This document shows, piece by piece, positions 30,487-39,622 of a DNA stretch of 64,000 bases (within the stretch, counting starts at the first letter, position 1; each line of letters begins with the position of its first letter). The notes under the pieces are model-generated. The model had not been told where the DNA came from. It was given only the letters and a program-made list of their open reading frames with translations, and did not search any database. The stretch is taken from the NCBI RefSeq assembly GCF_002157145.1, contig NZ_CP021361.1, positions 2,907,001 through 2,971,000 of the forward strand, in the 5' to 3' direction. Made by a program: the position numbers and the translations under genes. This stretch comes from Acidovorax carolinensis. GTDB taxonomy: Bacteria > Pseudomonadota > Gammaproteobacteria > Burkholderiales > Burkholderiaceae_C.

Positions 30487-31011
30487 TCAGCCGATTTTGC
30501 GCAGGCCGGATTTGAAGCGGCGTGCGTTGTCGATGTAATGCTGCGCGCTTTGGCGCAGGCCCTCGATCTGCTCGGCGCTGAGTTCGCGCACGGCCTTGGC
30601 GGGGCTGCCGATGATCATGGAGCCATCAGGAAACTCCTTGCCCTCGGTCACCAGCGCGCCCGCGCCCACCAGGCAGTTCTTGCCGATCTTGGCGCCGTTG
30701 AGCACGATGGCGCCAATGCCGATCAGCGTTTCGTCGCCAATGGTGCAGCCGTGCAGCATGACCTGATGGCCCACGGTTACGCGCTCGCCCACCACCAGCG
30801 GCTTGCCGAAATCGGCATGCAGCACGCTGGCGTCCTGGATGTTCGAGCCCGCACCGATGGTGATGGCCTCCGTATCACCGCGCACCACGGTGCCAAACCA
30901 CACGCTGGCGTCCTCGCCCAGCACCACGTTGCCGATCACCTGCGCGCTGTCGGCCACCCAGGCCGAGGCCGCCATACGCGGGGCCGCGCCATCGAGTTCG
31001 TAAATCGCCAT
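30487..31011 (-). CDS. gamma carbonic anhydrase-like hexapeptide-repeat protein
   Basis: A 174-residue left-handed beta-helix protein. The start at 31011 gives MAIYELDGAAPRM. Metal-binding histidines are in place at His65, His82 and His87 (VLHADFG, VGHQVMLHG), and RGDTEAITIG and NIQDASVLH match the gamma-CA/PaaY/YrdA group. Zinc-dependent carbonic anhydrase activity has been shown only for some members, so activity is not certain. It is divergent from the DUF455 gene. Confidence 0.9.
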   Translation of the reverse strand: MAIYELDGAAPRMAASAWVADSAQVIGNVVLGEDASVWFGTVVRGDTEAITIGAGSNIQDASVLHADFGKPLVVGERVTVGHQVMLHGCTIGDETLIGIGAIVLNGAKIGKNCLVGAGALVTEGKEFPDGSMIIGSPAKAVRELSAEQIEGLRQSAQHYIDNARRFKSGLRKIG

Positions 31012-31106
31012 GCACCACACTCCGTAAAAAATGGATCTGCCTGTTGGTTACAAAGCATCTGCTCTGGCCCTCCAACCAACTCCAGGCAGGGCCTAGAATT
31101 GTAAGG

Positions 31107-31909
31107 ATGGAGCTTCGCCAACGTGCACTGCAGGTCTTGTGCCTTTCAGACCCAGAACAAAAAGCGGCTGCAGCGCTTGACCTTCAAGCGCAAGCAGCTA
31201 CGCTTTCAATAGCAGAACAAGCCCCCTCAGCACTGGCGGATGCCAGCGTCCTGCCCGGCCATCCCGAGCGCCCCGCCCTGCTCCGCCACACCGAGGTGGC
31301 CCGCCGTTCCCCGGCCACGGCCGAAGGCCGTGCCATCCTCGTCCATGCCATCGCGCACATTGAATTCAACGCCATCAACCTGGCCCTCGATGCAGTCTGG
31401 CGGTTTGACGGGATGCCGCGCGCCTATTACCTTGACTGGCTGCGCGTGGCGGCCGAAGAGGCCCAGCACTTTGGGCTGCTGCGCGAGCATCTGCGCCGCC
31501 AGGGCCATGACTACGGCGATTTCCCGGCCCACCAGGGTTTGTGGACCATGTGCGAGAAAACGCAGCACGACATCGTGGCCCGCATGGCCTGGTGCCGCGC
31601 ACCATGGAAGCGCGCGGACTGGACGCCACGCCGCAGATACAGCGCAAGCTGCGCCAGGTGGGCGCGCCCGATGCGCTGGCGGCCGCAAACATCCTGGACA
31701 CCATCCTGCATGACGAGGTGGGCCATGTGGCCATTGGCAACCACTGGTACCGCTGGCTGTGTGCACGCCAGGGGCTGGACCCCGAAGCCCTTTACGGTCA
31801 GCTGGTGCGCCAGCACGAAGCGCCGCGGCTCAAGCCCCCGTTCAACGAGGCCGCCCGCCGCAGTGCAGGCTTTACCGAAGCCGAATTGCTGTGGCTGCAG
31901 CAGGGCTGA
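31107..31909 (+). pseudogene. DUF455 ferritin-like protein, frameshifted
   Basis: The gene starts MELRQRALQVLCLSDPEQ and reads normally (EGRAILVHAIAHIEFNAINLALDAVWRF, AAEEAQHFGLLREHL) to CEKTQHDIVARMA near 31588. There one base of an expected GCCCTGG is missing. The rest (LVPRTMEARGLDATPQIQ ... DTILHDEVGHVAIGNHWYRWLC) lies in the next frame to the stop at 31909. DUF455 proteins have a ferritin-like di-metal helical bundle with E...EAxH and E...H ligands; their function is unsettled. This is a true frameshift or a sequencing error. Residues AAAALDLQAQAATLSIAE are coded by a dispersed-repeat copy. Confidence 0.85.
31159..31215 (+). repeat. dispersed palindromic repeat, copy in the DUF455 gene
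   Basis: GCGGCTGCAGCGCTTGACCT, TCAAGCGCAAGCAGCTAC and TTTCAATAGCAG match family-1 half-sites and spacing. It lies in frame inside the coding sequence. Confidence 0.6.
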
Positions 31910-32061
31910 TCCTGGCACCCGCATTGCTGAATTTTTCTACAATGCACCCACGCCGTGCACGGCTTATTTTCTTGGCACGCTGTCACCAATACCCCCATGT
32001 CCACACACCCTGCCAGCGGCGCTTCCTCGCCCCTCCGCCCCATAGCCAGTCGTCCGTCGCC

Positions 32062-33261
32062 ATGATTGCCCGTCAGGCGATCGTGAATGCGCAGAACGTG
32101 GTGGTGGGCTATGAGCTGTTCAACCGGTCGCGCAGTGGCGCTGGGCACACGGCCGCCACCGATGTGATTCTGGTGTTCACTGCACTCTCGCACGCGGGCA
32201 CCGAAGAGCTGGTGGGCAAAAAGCTCATCTTCGTCAATTGCACCCACGAAAGCCTGACGGGCGGGCACCTCGAGCTGGTGGACCCCGACAAGGTCGTGCT
32301 CGAAATTCCGCCGCTCGGCCACACCGCTGGCACCGAGGTGGTGGCCCGCCTGCCCATACTGGCGGCGCTGCGCGAGCGCGGCTTTCACCTGGCGTTCAAC
32401 CACACGGTGCTGGAATCGGCCTACGCCCCCTGGCTGCCGCTGGCCGACTACATCAAGCTCGATCTGTCGGTGCTCGCCCCCGACCAGCTGGCCGTGCTGA
32501 TCAGCTATGCCGGCCGCCACTCACAGGCCGAACTGATTGCCGAGAAGGTCGAAACCGCGCAGCAATACGACATGGTGTCCAGCCAGGGCATCGACCTGTT
32601 CCAGGGTTACTGGTTCGCCCGCCCCGCGCTCATCGAGGCCAAGTTGCTCCCGGCCTCGCAGGCCAGCATCGTTCAGCTCATCAATCTGGTGCGCAAGCAG
32701 GCCGCTACCTCCGACATCGAGGAAGTTCTCAAGAAAGACGCGGGGCTGGCATTCAACCTCATGCGGCTCATCAACTCGTCGGGCTTTGGCCTGAACCGCG
32801 AGATCACCTCCTTTCGCCAGGCCGTGATGCTCATGGGACTGAAGAAGCTTTTCCGCTGGGCGGCCCTGCTGCTGACCGCATCACGCACCAGCGGCACACC
32901 GTCATCGGTGGGCCACACGGCCGTGGTGCGCGGGCGGCTGATGGAACTGCTGGCCCTGGAAACCCTGCCCCCCGAAGAGGCGGACCTGGCCTTCGTGGCG
33001 GGCATTTTCTCGTTGCTGGACGTGATGCTGAACATGCCCATGGAGTCGGCGCTCGGCCTGCTGAGCGTGCCCGCCGAGGTCTCGGAAGCCCTGCTGCGCC
33101 GAAAAGGGTTTCTGGGTGACCTGCTCACGCTCGCCGAGGCATGTGAATCGAGCGACGATGCCGTGTTTGACCGCACAGCGGGCACCCTGCACCTGTCCAG
33201 CCAGCAAATCAACTTCGCCCATCTGCAGGCACTGGCCTGGGCTGACCAGCTCACGGACTGA
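32062..33261 (+). CDS. EAL–HDOD protein 1 (YuxH-like), N-terminus possibly frameshifted
   Basis: About 399 residues from MIARQAIVNAQNVVVGYELF. The first half is a degenerate EAL domain: GYELFNRS, VNCTHESL, VVLEIPP, IKLDLS, AEKVETAQQYD and LFQGYWFARP. The DDFGTG catalytic loop is replaced by AFNHTV, so cyclic-di-GMP hydrolysis is unlikely. The second half is an HDOD domain (IVQLINLVRKQAATSDIEEV ... NLMRLINSSGFG), a regulatory HD-related fold without catalytic residues. An ATG at 31997 in another frame encodes MSTHPASG, resembling the paralogue's start MSSTPEQD, so one base may be missing in between. Confidence 0.8.
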   Translation: MIARQAIVNAQNVVVGYELFNRSRSGAGHTAATDVILVFTALSHAGTEELVGKKLIFVNCTHESLTGGHLELVDPDKVVLEIPPLGHTAGTEVVARLPILAALRERGFHLAFNHTVLESAYAPWLPLADYIKLDLSVLAPDQLAVLISYAGRHSQAELIAEKVETAQQYDMVSSQGIDLFQGYWFARPALIEAKLLPASQASIVQLINLVRKQAATSDIEEVLKKDAGLAFNLMRLINSSGFGLNREITSFRQAVMLMGLKKLFRWAALLLTASRTSGTPSSVGHTAVVRGRLMELLALETLPPEEADLAFVAGIFSLLDVMLNMPMESALGLLSVPAEVSEALLRRKGFLGDLLTLAEACESSDDAVFDRTAGTLHLSSQQINFAHLQALAWADQLTD

Positions 33262-33331
33262 ACTCCCGAGCTGAGGCACGGGCCTAAAATGACCCGGAGC
33301 ATCCCCCCGAAACACACTTACCAGCGTACCC

Positions 33332-34615
33332 ATGTCGAGCACACCAGAACAAGACAGCCCGGAAGCCGCAGTCGCTGCCCCCGAGGGCACCGAAAACGAC
33401 AATCTGGCCATCATCGCCCGCCAGGCCATCGTGGATGCCAACCGGGCCGTCTATGGCTATGAACTGTTCGACCGCTCCACGGCATCGAACTCCCACACGG
33501 CCGCCAGCGATGCCGCGCTGCTGTTCAATGCCCTGTCGTATGCCGGCACCGAAGCCCTTGTGGGCAAGAAGACTGTGTTCATCAACTGCACGCATGAAAG
33601 CCTGGCGGGCGGTCACCTGGAGCTCATTCACCCCGACAAGGTGGTGCTCGAAGTGCCTCCGCTGGCCGACGGCGCCACGGTCGAAGACATCGAAGCGCGG
33701 GTGGCAACGCTGGACGCATTGCGCACCCGGGGTTTCCGGCTGGCATTCGACCAGAACGTACTCAAGCGCAGCTACGTGTCGTGGTTGCCGCTGGCAGGTT
33801 TCATCAAGCTCGACATGCAGGCCTTCAAGCCCGAACTGGCGGGCCCGCTGGTCAAATTTGCCGGCACCCACAGCCAGGCGACGCTGATTGCAGAAAAGGT
33901 GGAAACCCCCGAGCAGTATCAGTTGATGGCGGACCTCGGGGTCAAGCTGTTCCAGGGCTACTGGTTCGCCAAGCCCGCACTGGTCAAGGCCACCACCATC
34001 CGCCCGTCGCAGGCCACCATCATCCAGTTGATCAACCTGGTGCGCAAACAGGCCAGCACGGCCGAGATCGAAGAGTTGCTCAAGAAAGACCCCACGCTGT
34101 CTTTCAACCTGCTGCGCTTCATTAACTCCTCGGGCTTTGGTCTGTCGTGCGAGGTCACGTCGTTCCGCCATGCGGTGATGATCCTGGGCCTGAAAAAGCT
34201 GTTCCGCTGGGCGGCGCTGCTGATGACCACCTCGCGTGCCGGCGGTCCACCACCGGCCGTGGGCCAGACCGCCGTGGTGCGCGGTCGCCTGATGGAGCTG
34301 CTGGCCGCCGAGCTGCTGCCGCCTGAAGAATGCGACAACGCTTTTGTGGTGGGCGTGTTCTCGCTGCTGGACACGATGCTGGGCGTGCCGCTGGAAAAAG
34401 CTCTGGATTCGGTGGCCCTGCCCGAGCCCGTGATGGACGCCCTGCTGCGTGGCACCGGTGTATTTGCCCCGTTCCTGGAGCTGGCCAAGGCCTGCGAAAG
34501 CGGCGACGAAGTGGCCTTTGCCAAGAATGCCGAGGCGCTGCACCTGTCCAACCGCCAGGTGAACTGGGCCCACCTGCAGGCGTTGACCTGGGCAGAAAGC
34601 CTGAACGAAGACTAG
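33332..34615 (+). CDS. EAL–HDOD protein 2 (YuxH-like)
   Basis: A 427-residue tandem paralogue of the preceding gene. Its N-terminal extension is MSSTPEQDSPEAAVAAPEGT, followed by the degenerate EAL domain (IIARQAIVDANRAVYGYELF, VLEVPPL, IKLDMQ, AEKVETPEQYQL, LFQGYWFAKP) and the HDOD domain (INLVRKQASTAEIEELLKKD, LRFINSSGFGL). The DDFGTG loop is replaced by AFDQNV. Such proteins are thought to act as signalling scaffolds in motility or surface behaviour, though no target is known here. A hairpin terminator follows at 34645. Confidence 0.88.
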   Translation: MSSTPEQDSPEAAVAAPEGTENDNLAIIARQAIVDANRAVYGYELFDRSTASNSHTAASDAALLFNALSYAGTEALVGKKTVFINCTHESLAGGHLELIHPDKVVLEVPPLADGATVEDIEARVATLDALRTRGFRLAFDQNVLKRSYVSWLPLAGFIKLDMQAFKPELAGPLVKFAGTHSQATLIAEKVETPEQYQLMADLGVKLFQGYWFAKPALVKATTIRPSQATIIQLINLVRKQASTAEIEELLKKDPTLSFNLLRFINSSGFGLSCEVTSFRHAVMILGLKKLFRWAALLMTTSRAGGPPPAVGQTAVVRGRLMELLAAELLPPEECDNAFVVGVFSLLDTMLGVPLEKALDSVALPEPVMDALLRGTGVFAPFLELAKACESGDEVAFAKNAEALHLSNRQVNWAHLQALTWAESLNED

Positions 34616-34644
34616 CCTCCGTTCTTCACCACCACGCGCCCCGC

Positions 34645-34680
34645 CCACAGGCCCTGCTTTTGCCGGGCCTGTGGTGTTTC
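34645..34680 (+). terminator. intrinsic terminator after the EAL–HDOD pair
   Basis: A perfect 10-bp stem CCACAGGCCC/GGGCCTGTGG with a 10-nt loop, followed by TGTTTC. The T-tract is weak, so termination may be partial. Confidence 0.6.
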
Positions 34681-34697
34681 TGGGGCACCAAACCCGA

Positions 34698-35687
34698 TCA
34701 GTTGCCCTGGATTCCCGCCGCCCGGATGATGCGGGCGTTGTTTTCCGATTCCAGCGCAATCTGGCGCGCAAACTCGGCCGCCGTCCCACCCGTGGGCACG
34801 TTGTCCGTGGCATCGAGCTTGCTGCGGATGTCAGGCAGCGCCAGCGCCTTGTTCAACTCGGCATTGAGCCGGGCCAAGATCGCGGCAGGGGTCTGTGCCG
34901 GCGCATAAATGCCAAAGAGCGACGACATGTTGGCGGCAGGCAAGCCCAGTTCCGCCAGAGTAGGCACGTCGGACAGGCTGTCCAGCCGTGCAGGCGCGCC
35001 CACCGCCAGGGCCTTGAGCTTGCCCGACTTGACGTGCTGCAGCACCGCGGGGCCGGCGTTGGTGGAAAGCACCTCGAATTGCCCGCCGAGCGCATCGTTC
35101 ATCTGCTGGCCGCCTCCCTTGTAGGGCACATGGGTGATCTGCACCTGGGCGCTGGCCATGATCTGCTCGAGCATGATGTGGCCCAGCGACGCGGGCCCCG
35201 AGGTGGTCCAGCGGATCTCCCCCGGCCTGGCCCGTGCGGTGGCCAGCAGATCGCGAAAATCCTTCGCCTTGCTGGCGGGGGTGCCCAGCAGCAGCACCGG
35301 GGAATACATCACGCTGATCACGGGCGCGATGTCTTTTTGCGGATCAAAGGGCGACTTGCCCAGATGGGGATTGAGGGCCAGCGGGCTGATGGCGGCAAAG
35401 CCCAGCGTGTAGCCATCAGGGGCGGCCTTGGCCACCGCATCCACACCAATGCTGCCACTGGCGCCGGCCTTGTTTTCAATGACCACCGGTGTGCCCAGCT
35501 GCACCGCGAGCTTGTCGGCCAGCGCGCGCGCCACCGTGTCGCTCACCCCTCCCGCGGGGTAAGCCACCACGATGCGAACGGGCTTGGCCGGCCAAGGGGC
35601 GGCGGCTGGGGATTGGGCATGGACCAGGGGCGCCAGGGCGCTCAGGCACAGGGTGGCCAAGAGGCGGCGACGGTGTTGGATTGGCAT
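34698..35687 (-). CDS. Bug-family tripartite tricarboxylate transporter receptor 1
   Basis: A 329-residue periplasmic solute-binding protein. The ATG at 35687 gives a basic start and signal peptide (RRRLLATLCLSALAPLVHA, cleavage before QSPAA). It has typical Bug motifs: PVRIVVAYPAGGVSDTVARA, VVIENKAGASGSIG and HVPYKGGGQQMNDALGGQ. Bug proteins bind carboxylates for TctAB-type transporters, but most in Burkholderiales are orphans, and no TctA/TctB gene is seen nearby. The ligand is unknown. A second Bug gene lies 1.2 kb upstream beyond xerD. Confidence 0.9.
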   Translation of the reverse strand: MPIQHRRRLLATLCLSALAPLVHAQSPAAAPWPAKPVRIVVAYPAGGVSDTVARALADKLAVQLGTPVVIENKAGASGSIGVDAVAKAAPDGYTLGFAAISPLALNPHLGKSPFDPQKDIAPVISVMYSPVLLLGTPASKAKDFRDLLATARARPGEIRWTTSGPASLGHIMLEQIMASAQVQITHVPYKGGGQQMNDALGGQFEVLSTNAGPAVLQHVKSGKLKALAVGAPARLDSLSDVPTLAELGLPAANMSSLFGIYAPAQTPAAILARLNAELNKALALPDIRSKLDATDNVPTGGTAAEFARQIALESENNARIIRAAGIQGN

Positions 35688-35757
35688 TGCAGGGCTTTCA
35701 GGCAGCAAGGAAAGCTGGCGATTTTCGCTTAGATCGCGCGCGGCCCTGCCCGGCCCC

Positions 35758-36657
35758 TCAACCCCGCGGATGGTGGCGAGCGTGCAGCGCCTTCAGGCGC
35801 TCGCGCGCCACATGCGTGTAGATGGTGGTGGTGGAAATATCCACATGGCCCAGCAGCAGCTGCACCACTCGCAGGTCGGCCCCGTGGTTGAGCAGGTGGG
35901 TGGCAAAGGCATGGCGCAGCGTGTGCGGCGACAGGGGCGCCGTGATGCCCGCCACCGCCGCCCACTTCTTGACGATCATCCAGAACATCACGCGCGTCAT
36001 GCCGACGCCGCGCTGCGTGACAAACAGGTCATCGGTCTGCTGGCCACCCAGGATCACGCCACGCGAATCCTGCAGATAGCGCTCTATCCAAAGCCTGGCT
36101 TCCTCGCCAAACGGCACCAGACGCTCCTTGCTGCCCTTGCCCATCACGCGCAGCACGCCTTCATTGAGACCGAGCTGAAAGGTCTTGAGCGTGACCAGCT
36201 CGGTCACCCGCAGGCCGCTGGCATACATCAGCTCCAGCATGGCGCGGTCGCGCAGGCCCAGCGGCGTGCCCACGTCCGGGGCCTTCAGCAGGGTCTCCAC
36301 CTGCGCCTGCGACAGCGTTTTGGGCACGCGCATCGGCTGGCGTGCCGCCTCCAGCCGCACCGTGGGATCGGCGCTGATGCGCCGCTCGCGCAGCGCCCAG
36401 TGAAAGTAGCGCCGCAGCACCGTCAGGCGCCGGTTGGCCGACGTGGCCCGCGTCTGGGCATGGCGCTCGGCAAAATAGGCCTGCAGGTGGTGCTCGGCCG
36501 TGTCATCCAGTGCCAGCGCCGGCTGCTGGCCGGCGAGCCAGGTGGCATACAGCGTGAGGTCGCGCCGGTAGGCCGCCAGCGTGTTGCGTGCCAGGCCATC
36601 CTCCAGCCACAGGGCATCCACAAAGTTATCGATGGTGGTCAGGCTGGCAGCAAGCAT
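35758..36657 (-). CDS. xerD: site-specific tyrosine recombinase XerD
   Basis: A 299-residue recombinase that resolves chromosome dimers at dif with XerC, controlled by FtsK. Catalytic residues are all present: Arg150 (SGLRVTELV), Lys174 (MGKGSKERL), His245 and Arg248 (HTLRHAFATHLLNHGADLRV), His271 (LLGHVDIS) and Tyr280 (STTTIYTHV). The N-terminal SAM-like core-binding domain starts IDNFVDALWLEDGLARNTLA. XerD is preferred over XerC from that N-terminus, but this is a judgement. It sits just after a terminator for the Bug gene upstream. Confidence 0.88.
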   Translation of the reverse strand: MLAASLTTIDNFVDALWLEDGLARNTLAAYRRDLTLYATWLAGQQPALALDDTAEHHLQAYFAERHAQTRATSANRRLTVLRRYFHWALRERRISADPTVRLEAARQPMRVPKTLSQAQVETLLKAPDVGTPLGLRDRAMLELMYASGLRVTELVTLKTFQLGLNEGVLRVMGKGSKERLVPFGEEARLWIERYLQDSRGVILGGQQTDDLFVTQRGVGMTRVMFWMIVKKWAAVAGITAPLSPHTLRHAFATHLLNHGADLRVVQLLLGHVDISTTTIYTHVARERLKALHARHHPRG

Positions 36658-36675
36658 TTAAAAACGATAGCACGT

Positions 36676-36705
36676 AAAAAAGCCGCCCGGATTGTGCGGA
36701 CGGCT
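36676..36705 (-). terminator. intrinsic terminator upstream of xerD
   Basis: On the minus strand AGCCGTCCG/CGGGCGGCT forms a hairpin followed by TTTTTA. It ends transcripts coming from the Bug gene at 36887–37849 just before the xerD start. Confidence 0.7.
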
Positions 36706-36722
36706 GGCGTGGCAAGGCGCGT

Positions 36723-36884
36723 GGGCGATGCCGAATAAGTCAACGCGATGGCGCGCGCCCTGGTTTGGGATGGGATGCAAGGCGCAAAGCGCAGCAATAG
36801 CCGCAGCTATTGCGAGCATTTGCAACGCGACAGACCGCCCAAAACAGGGATGCGCGGCACGCGAGGACTTGTTCGGCGTTGCCC
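36723..36884 (+). other. structured 160-bp palindromic element B
   Basis: The ends GGGCGATGCCGAATAAGTC (36723–36741) and GACTTGTTCGGCGTTGCCC (36866–36884) pair over 19 positions if three G·U pairs are allowed in + strand RNA. Inner arms pair too (CCCTGGTTTGGG with CCCAAAACAGGG). The apex is a perfect GCAATAGC/GCTATTGC stem (36794–36801, 36806–36813). The core AGGCGCAAA...GCGAGCATTTGCAACGC matches element A at about 80%. It lies in the 3' flank of the Bug gene, between two minus-strand genes. Confidence 0.7.
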
Positions 36885-36886
36885 TT

Positions 36887-37849
36887 TCATTCCAGCGTCA
36901 GCTTCTGCTTGGCCACCACATCCTTGTACACCGCGTACTCGGCCTTGATCTGCGCGGCGAACTGCTCAGGGGTATTACCCACGATGAGCGCACCTGTTTC
37001 TTCGATGCGCTTTTTCACGGCCGGATCTTCCAGGGCCTTGCGCACGGCGGCGTTGATCTTGTCGACGATGTCCTTGGGCAAGCCCTTGGGGCCGACGATG
37101 CCGTAATAGGCCATGCGGTTCACCGGCTCCAGGCCCAGTTCCTTGAAGGTCGGCACATTGGGCAAGGCAGCCACGCGCTGCGGCGCGGCCACCACGATGG
37201 GCACCAAGCGGTTTTCCTTGATGAAAGGCAGCGCCGAAGGCAGGTTGTCAAAGATCATGGGCACCTGGCCGGCCACGGTGTCGTTCAGGGCGGGGCCTGC
37301 ACCACGGTAGGGGATGTGGGTCACGAAGGTGCCCGAGAGATTCTTGTACAGCTCCATCTGCAGGTGGCCAATGCCGCCCGTGCCGGACGATGCATACGAA
37401 TACTTGCCGGGGGCCTTCTTGACTTCGGCCACGAAGGACTTGTAGTCCTTGGCCGGGAAGCTGGGGTGCACCGCAATGATGTTGGGCGTGGCCGCGATGT
37501 TGATGATGGGCGTGAAATCGGTCAGCGGGTTGTACGGCGTCTTGGGGTTGATGGCCGGATTGGCCGCCGTGGTGGACACCGTGGCCACGCCGAGCGTGTA
37601 GCCGTCGGGTGCCGACTTGGCCGTTTCGTTGGCGCCCACGATGCCGCCGCCACCCGACTTGTTTTCCACGATCACGCTCTGGCCCAGCGCGCGACCCAGC
37701 GGGTCGGCAATGACGCGAGCGATGATGTCGGTGGTGCCACCGGGCGCAAATGGCACTTGCAGCTTGATGATCTTGTTGGGATAGCCCTGGGCTGCGGCGG
37801 TGCCCGCTGCGGCCGCAAGGGTGAGAGCGAGCCATTGACGACGGTGCAT
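36887..37849 (-). CDS. Bug-family tripartite tricarboxylate transporter receptor 2
   Basis: A 320-residue periplasmic binding protein with signal peptide ([20 protein letters not shown], cleavage before QGYPNK). Motifs include [40 protein letters not shown] and [20 protein letters not shown]. No membrane components are adjacent, so it is an orphan receptor. It is only moderately similar to the other Bug protein in this window, so the pair is not a recent duplication. It is divergent from the AEC transporter gene, whose substrate class (organic acids) would fit. Confidence 0.9.
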   Translation of the reverse strand: MHRRQWLALTLAAAAGTAAAQGYPNKIIKLQVPFAPGGTTDIIARVIADPLGRALGQSVIVENKSGGGGIVGANETAKSAPDGYTLGVATVSTTAANPAINPKTPYNPLTDFTPIINIAATPNIIAVHPSFPAKDYKSFVAEVKKAPGKYSYASSGTGGIGHLQMELYKNLSGTFVTHIPYRGAGPALNDTVAGQVPMIFDNLPSALPFIKENRLVPIVVAAPQRVAALPNVPTFKELGLEPVNRMAYYGIVGPKGLPKDIVDKINAAVRKALEDPAVKKRIEETGALIVGNTPEQFAAQIKAEYAVYKDVVAKQKLTLE

Positions 37850-37972
37850 TCAGTTCTCCTTTGTGAGGGTTACAACCCTGCCATGTTATGCGCATTCAAC
37901 GACCGTCCTGCCCATGGATTCCCCATAGGGGCTAACCCGCAGACAACCGCCCCATCAGGTATTCTCGGCGCC

Positions 37973-38878
37973 GTGAATTACGCCCAGCTCCTTCTCCCCG
38001 ACTTCACCCTCATCCTCTTCGGCTACCTGGTCTGTCGCTACACTGCCCTCAACCGCTCCGTCTGGCAGCCCGTGGAGAGCCTGGTGTACTACCTGCTGTT
38101 TCCCGTGCTGCTATTCCAGTCCATCGTCAGAAGCCCGGTGGACATCGGCGCCGCGTCGGGCCTGATTGGCGCAGGTCTGCTGTCCGGCATGGCTGGCATT
38201 GCACTGGCCTACAGCCTGCCGCACTGGCCCTGGCTGGGCAAACGGATTGACGCCCGCGACCACGCAGCCAGTGCCCAGGTGGCGTTTCGCTTCAACTCCT
38301 TCATCGGCCTGGCGCTGGCCGAGCGGCTGGCCGGCGCGCAGGGCCTGCTGATGATTGCCGTGCTGATCGGTGTGTGCGTGCCCCTGTTCAACGTGGCCGC
38401 CGTGTGGCCCATGGCGCGCCACGGCCAGCACGGCTTTGCGCGCGAACTGCTGCGCAACCCCCTCATCGTTGCCACCGCCTCGGGGCTGGTGGCCAACCTG
38501 CTGGGTTTTCGCATTCCCGATTGGCTGGAGCCCACCGTGGGCCGCATCAGCGCGGCGTCGCTGGCACTGGGACTGATGGCGGCGGGCGCGGGCATGCAAT
38601 TCGGCCTGCTCACGCGCAGCAAGACGCTGAGCACCACCGTGCTGTCCATCCGCCACCTGGTACAGCCGCTCATTGCCTTTGGCATGGCCCATGTGTTCGC
38701 GCTCAATTCTGTGCAGACCACCGTGCTGCTGGCGTTTTCAGCGCTGCCCACGGCCTCCACCTGCTATGTGCTGGCGGCGCGCATGGGCTACAACGGGCCG
38801 TATGTGGCCGGGCTGGTCACACTGTCCACGCTGCTGGGCGTGGTGAGCCTGCCTTTTGCGCTGGGTTTTTTGCGATGA
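37973..38878 (+). CDS. AEC-family transporter
   Basis: A 301-residue membrane protein with a GTG start (MNYAQLLLPDFTLILFGYLV) and about ten helices in two repeats of five. RNPLIVATASGLVANLLGFRIPDWLEPT and TTVLLAFSALPTASTCYVLAARMGYN match the auxin-efflux-carrier (AEC/MdcF) family, which in bacteria transports malonate and other organic acids. The substrate is not known. Its stop overlaps the start of the esterase gene in ATGA. Confidence 0.85.
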   Translation: MNYAQLLLPDFTLILFGYLVCRYTALNRSVWQPVESLVYYLLFPVLLFQSIVRSPVDIGAASGLIGAGLLSGMAGIALAYSLPHWPWLGKRIDARDHAASAQVAFRFNSFIGLALAERLAGAQGLLMIAVLIGVCVPLFNVAAVWPMARHGQHGFARELLRNPLIVATASGLVANLLGFRIPDWLEPTVGRISAASLALGLMAAGAGMQFGLLTRSKTLSTTVLSIRHLVQPLIAFGMAHVFALNSVQTTVLLAFSALPTASTCYVLAARMGYNGPYVAGLVTLSTLLGVVSLPFALGFLR

Positions 38879-39558
38879 AGGCACGCCAGCCAGATCCATC
38901 CGGCACACGCGGCCCCAGCCGCCCCGCGCGCCGGCGCGTGCTGGTGGCAGCCATGCTGGCACCGCTTGCCGCCTGTGGCCGCAAAACACCGCATGCCCGG
39001 GCCGTTGCACCCGATGCTACGGTGCTGGCCCTGGGCGATTCGCTGACCTCGGGCGTGGGCGCTGCATCACCCGACGCCGCTTACCCCGCCGTGCTGCAGC
39101 GCCGGACAGGCTGGAAGGTCATCAATGGCGGCGTGTCGGGCGACACCTCGGCGCAGGCGCTGGAGCGGCTGCCCGCGTTGCTGCAAACGCACAACCCCGC
39201 GCTGGTGATCGTGAGCATTGGCGGCAACGACTTCTTGCGCCGCCTGAACGCTTCGGTCACACGCAACCAGGTGCGCCAGATCTGCGAGCAGGCCCGCGCC
39301 AGCGGCGCCCAGGTGCTGCTGGTGGCCGTGCCCGAGCTGTCGCTGATGGCGGCGGCGGGCCGCTTGAGCGATCACGCCATGTACGAGGACATCGCCAGCG
39401 AACTGAAGATTCCGCTGCACAGCAAGGGCTGGGCGGATGTGCTGGCCAACGCGCAACTGCGGGCCGACAGCGTGCATGCCAATGCGGCGGGCTATGCACA
39501 GTTTGTGGATGGGCTGGTGGGCACGCTCCAAGCCACCGGGCTGCTGGCAAGGGGCTGA
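38875..39558 (+). CDS. SGNH/GDSL-family esterase lipoprotein (arylesterase/TesA-like)
   Basis: A 227-residue enzyme with a basic start and lipobox LAAC (Cys34). The SGNH blocks are present: block I VLALGDSLTSG with nucleophile Ser56, block II NGGVSGDTSAQALERL, block III VSIGGNDFLRR, and block V near DSVHANAAGYAQF with Asp and His. It acts in the periplasm or envelope on acyl or aryl esters; the substrate is unknown. It is translationally coupled to the AEC transporter. Confidence 0.88.
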   Translation: MKARQPDPSGTRGPSRPARRRVLVAAMLAPLAACGRKTPHARAVAPDATVLALGDSLTSGVGAASPDAAYPAVLQRRTGWKVINGGVSGDTSAQALERLPALLQTHNPALVIVSIGGNDFLRRLNASVTRNQVRQICEQARASGAQVLLVAVPELSLMAAAGRLSDHAMYEDIASELKIPLHSKGWADVLANAQLRADSVHANAAGYAQFVDGLVGTLQATGLLARG

Positions 39559-39567
39559 ACACTCCTG

Positions 39568-39622
39568 TTTTGATAGCTATTAGCGCTTATCCATAAAGCG
39601 CCAGCGGCACTTTTCATTCAAA
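39568..39622 (-). repeat. dispersed palindromic repeat, intergenic copy between esterase and queG
   Basis: TTTTGATAGCTATTAGCGCT, TATCCATAAAGCGC and TTTTCATTCAAA: a well-kept family-1 copy between two convergent genes. It overlaps the 3' end of queG by a few bases. Confidence 0.75.
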
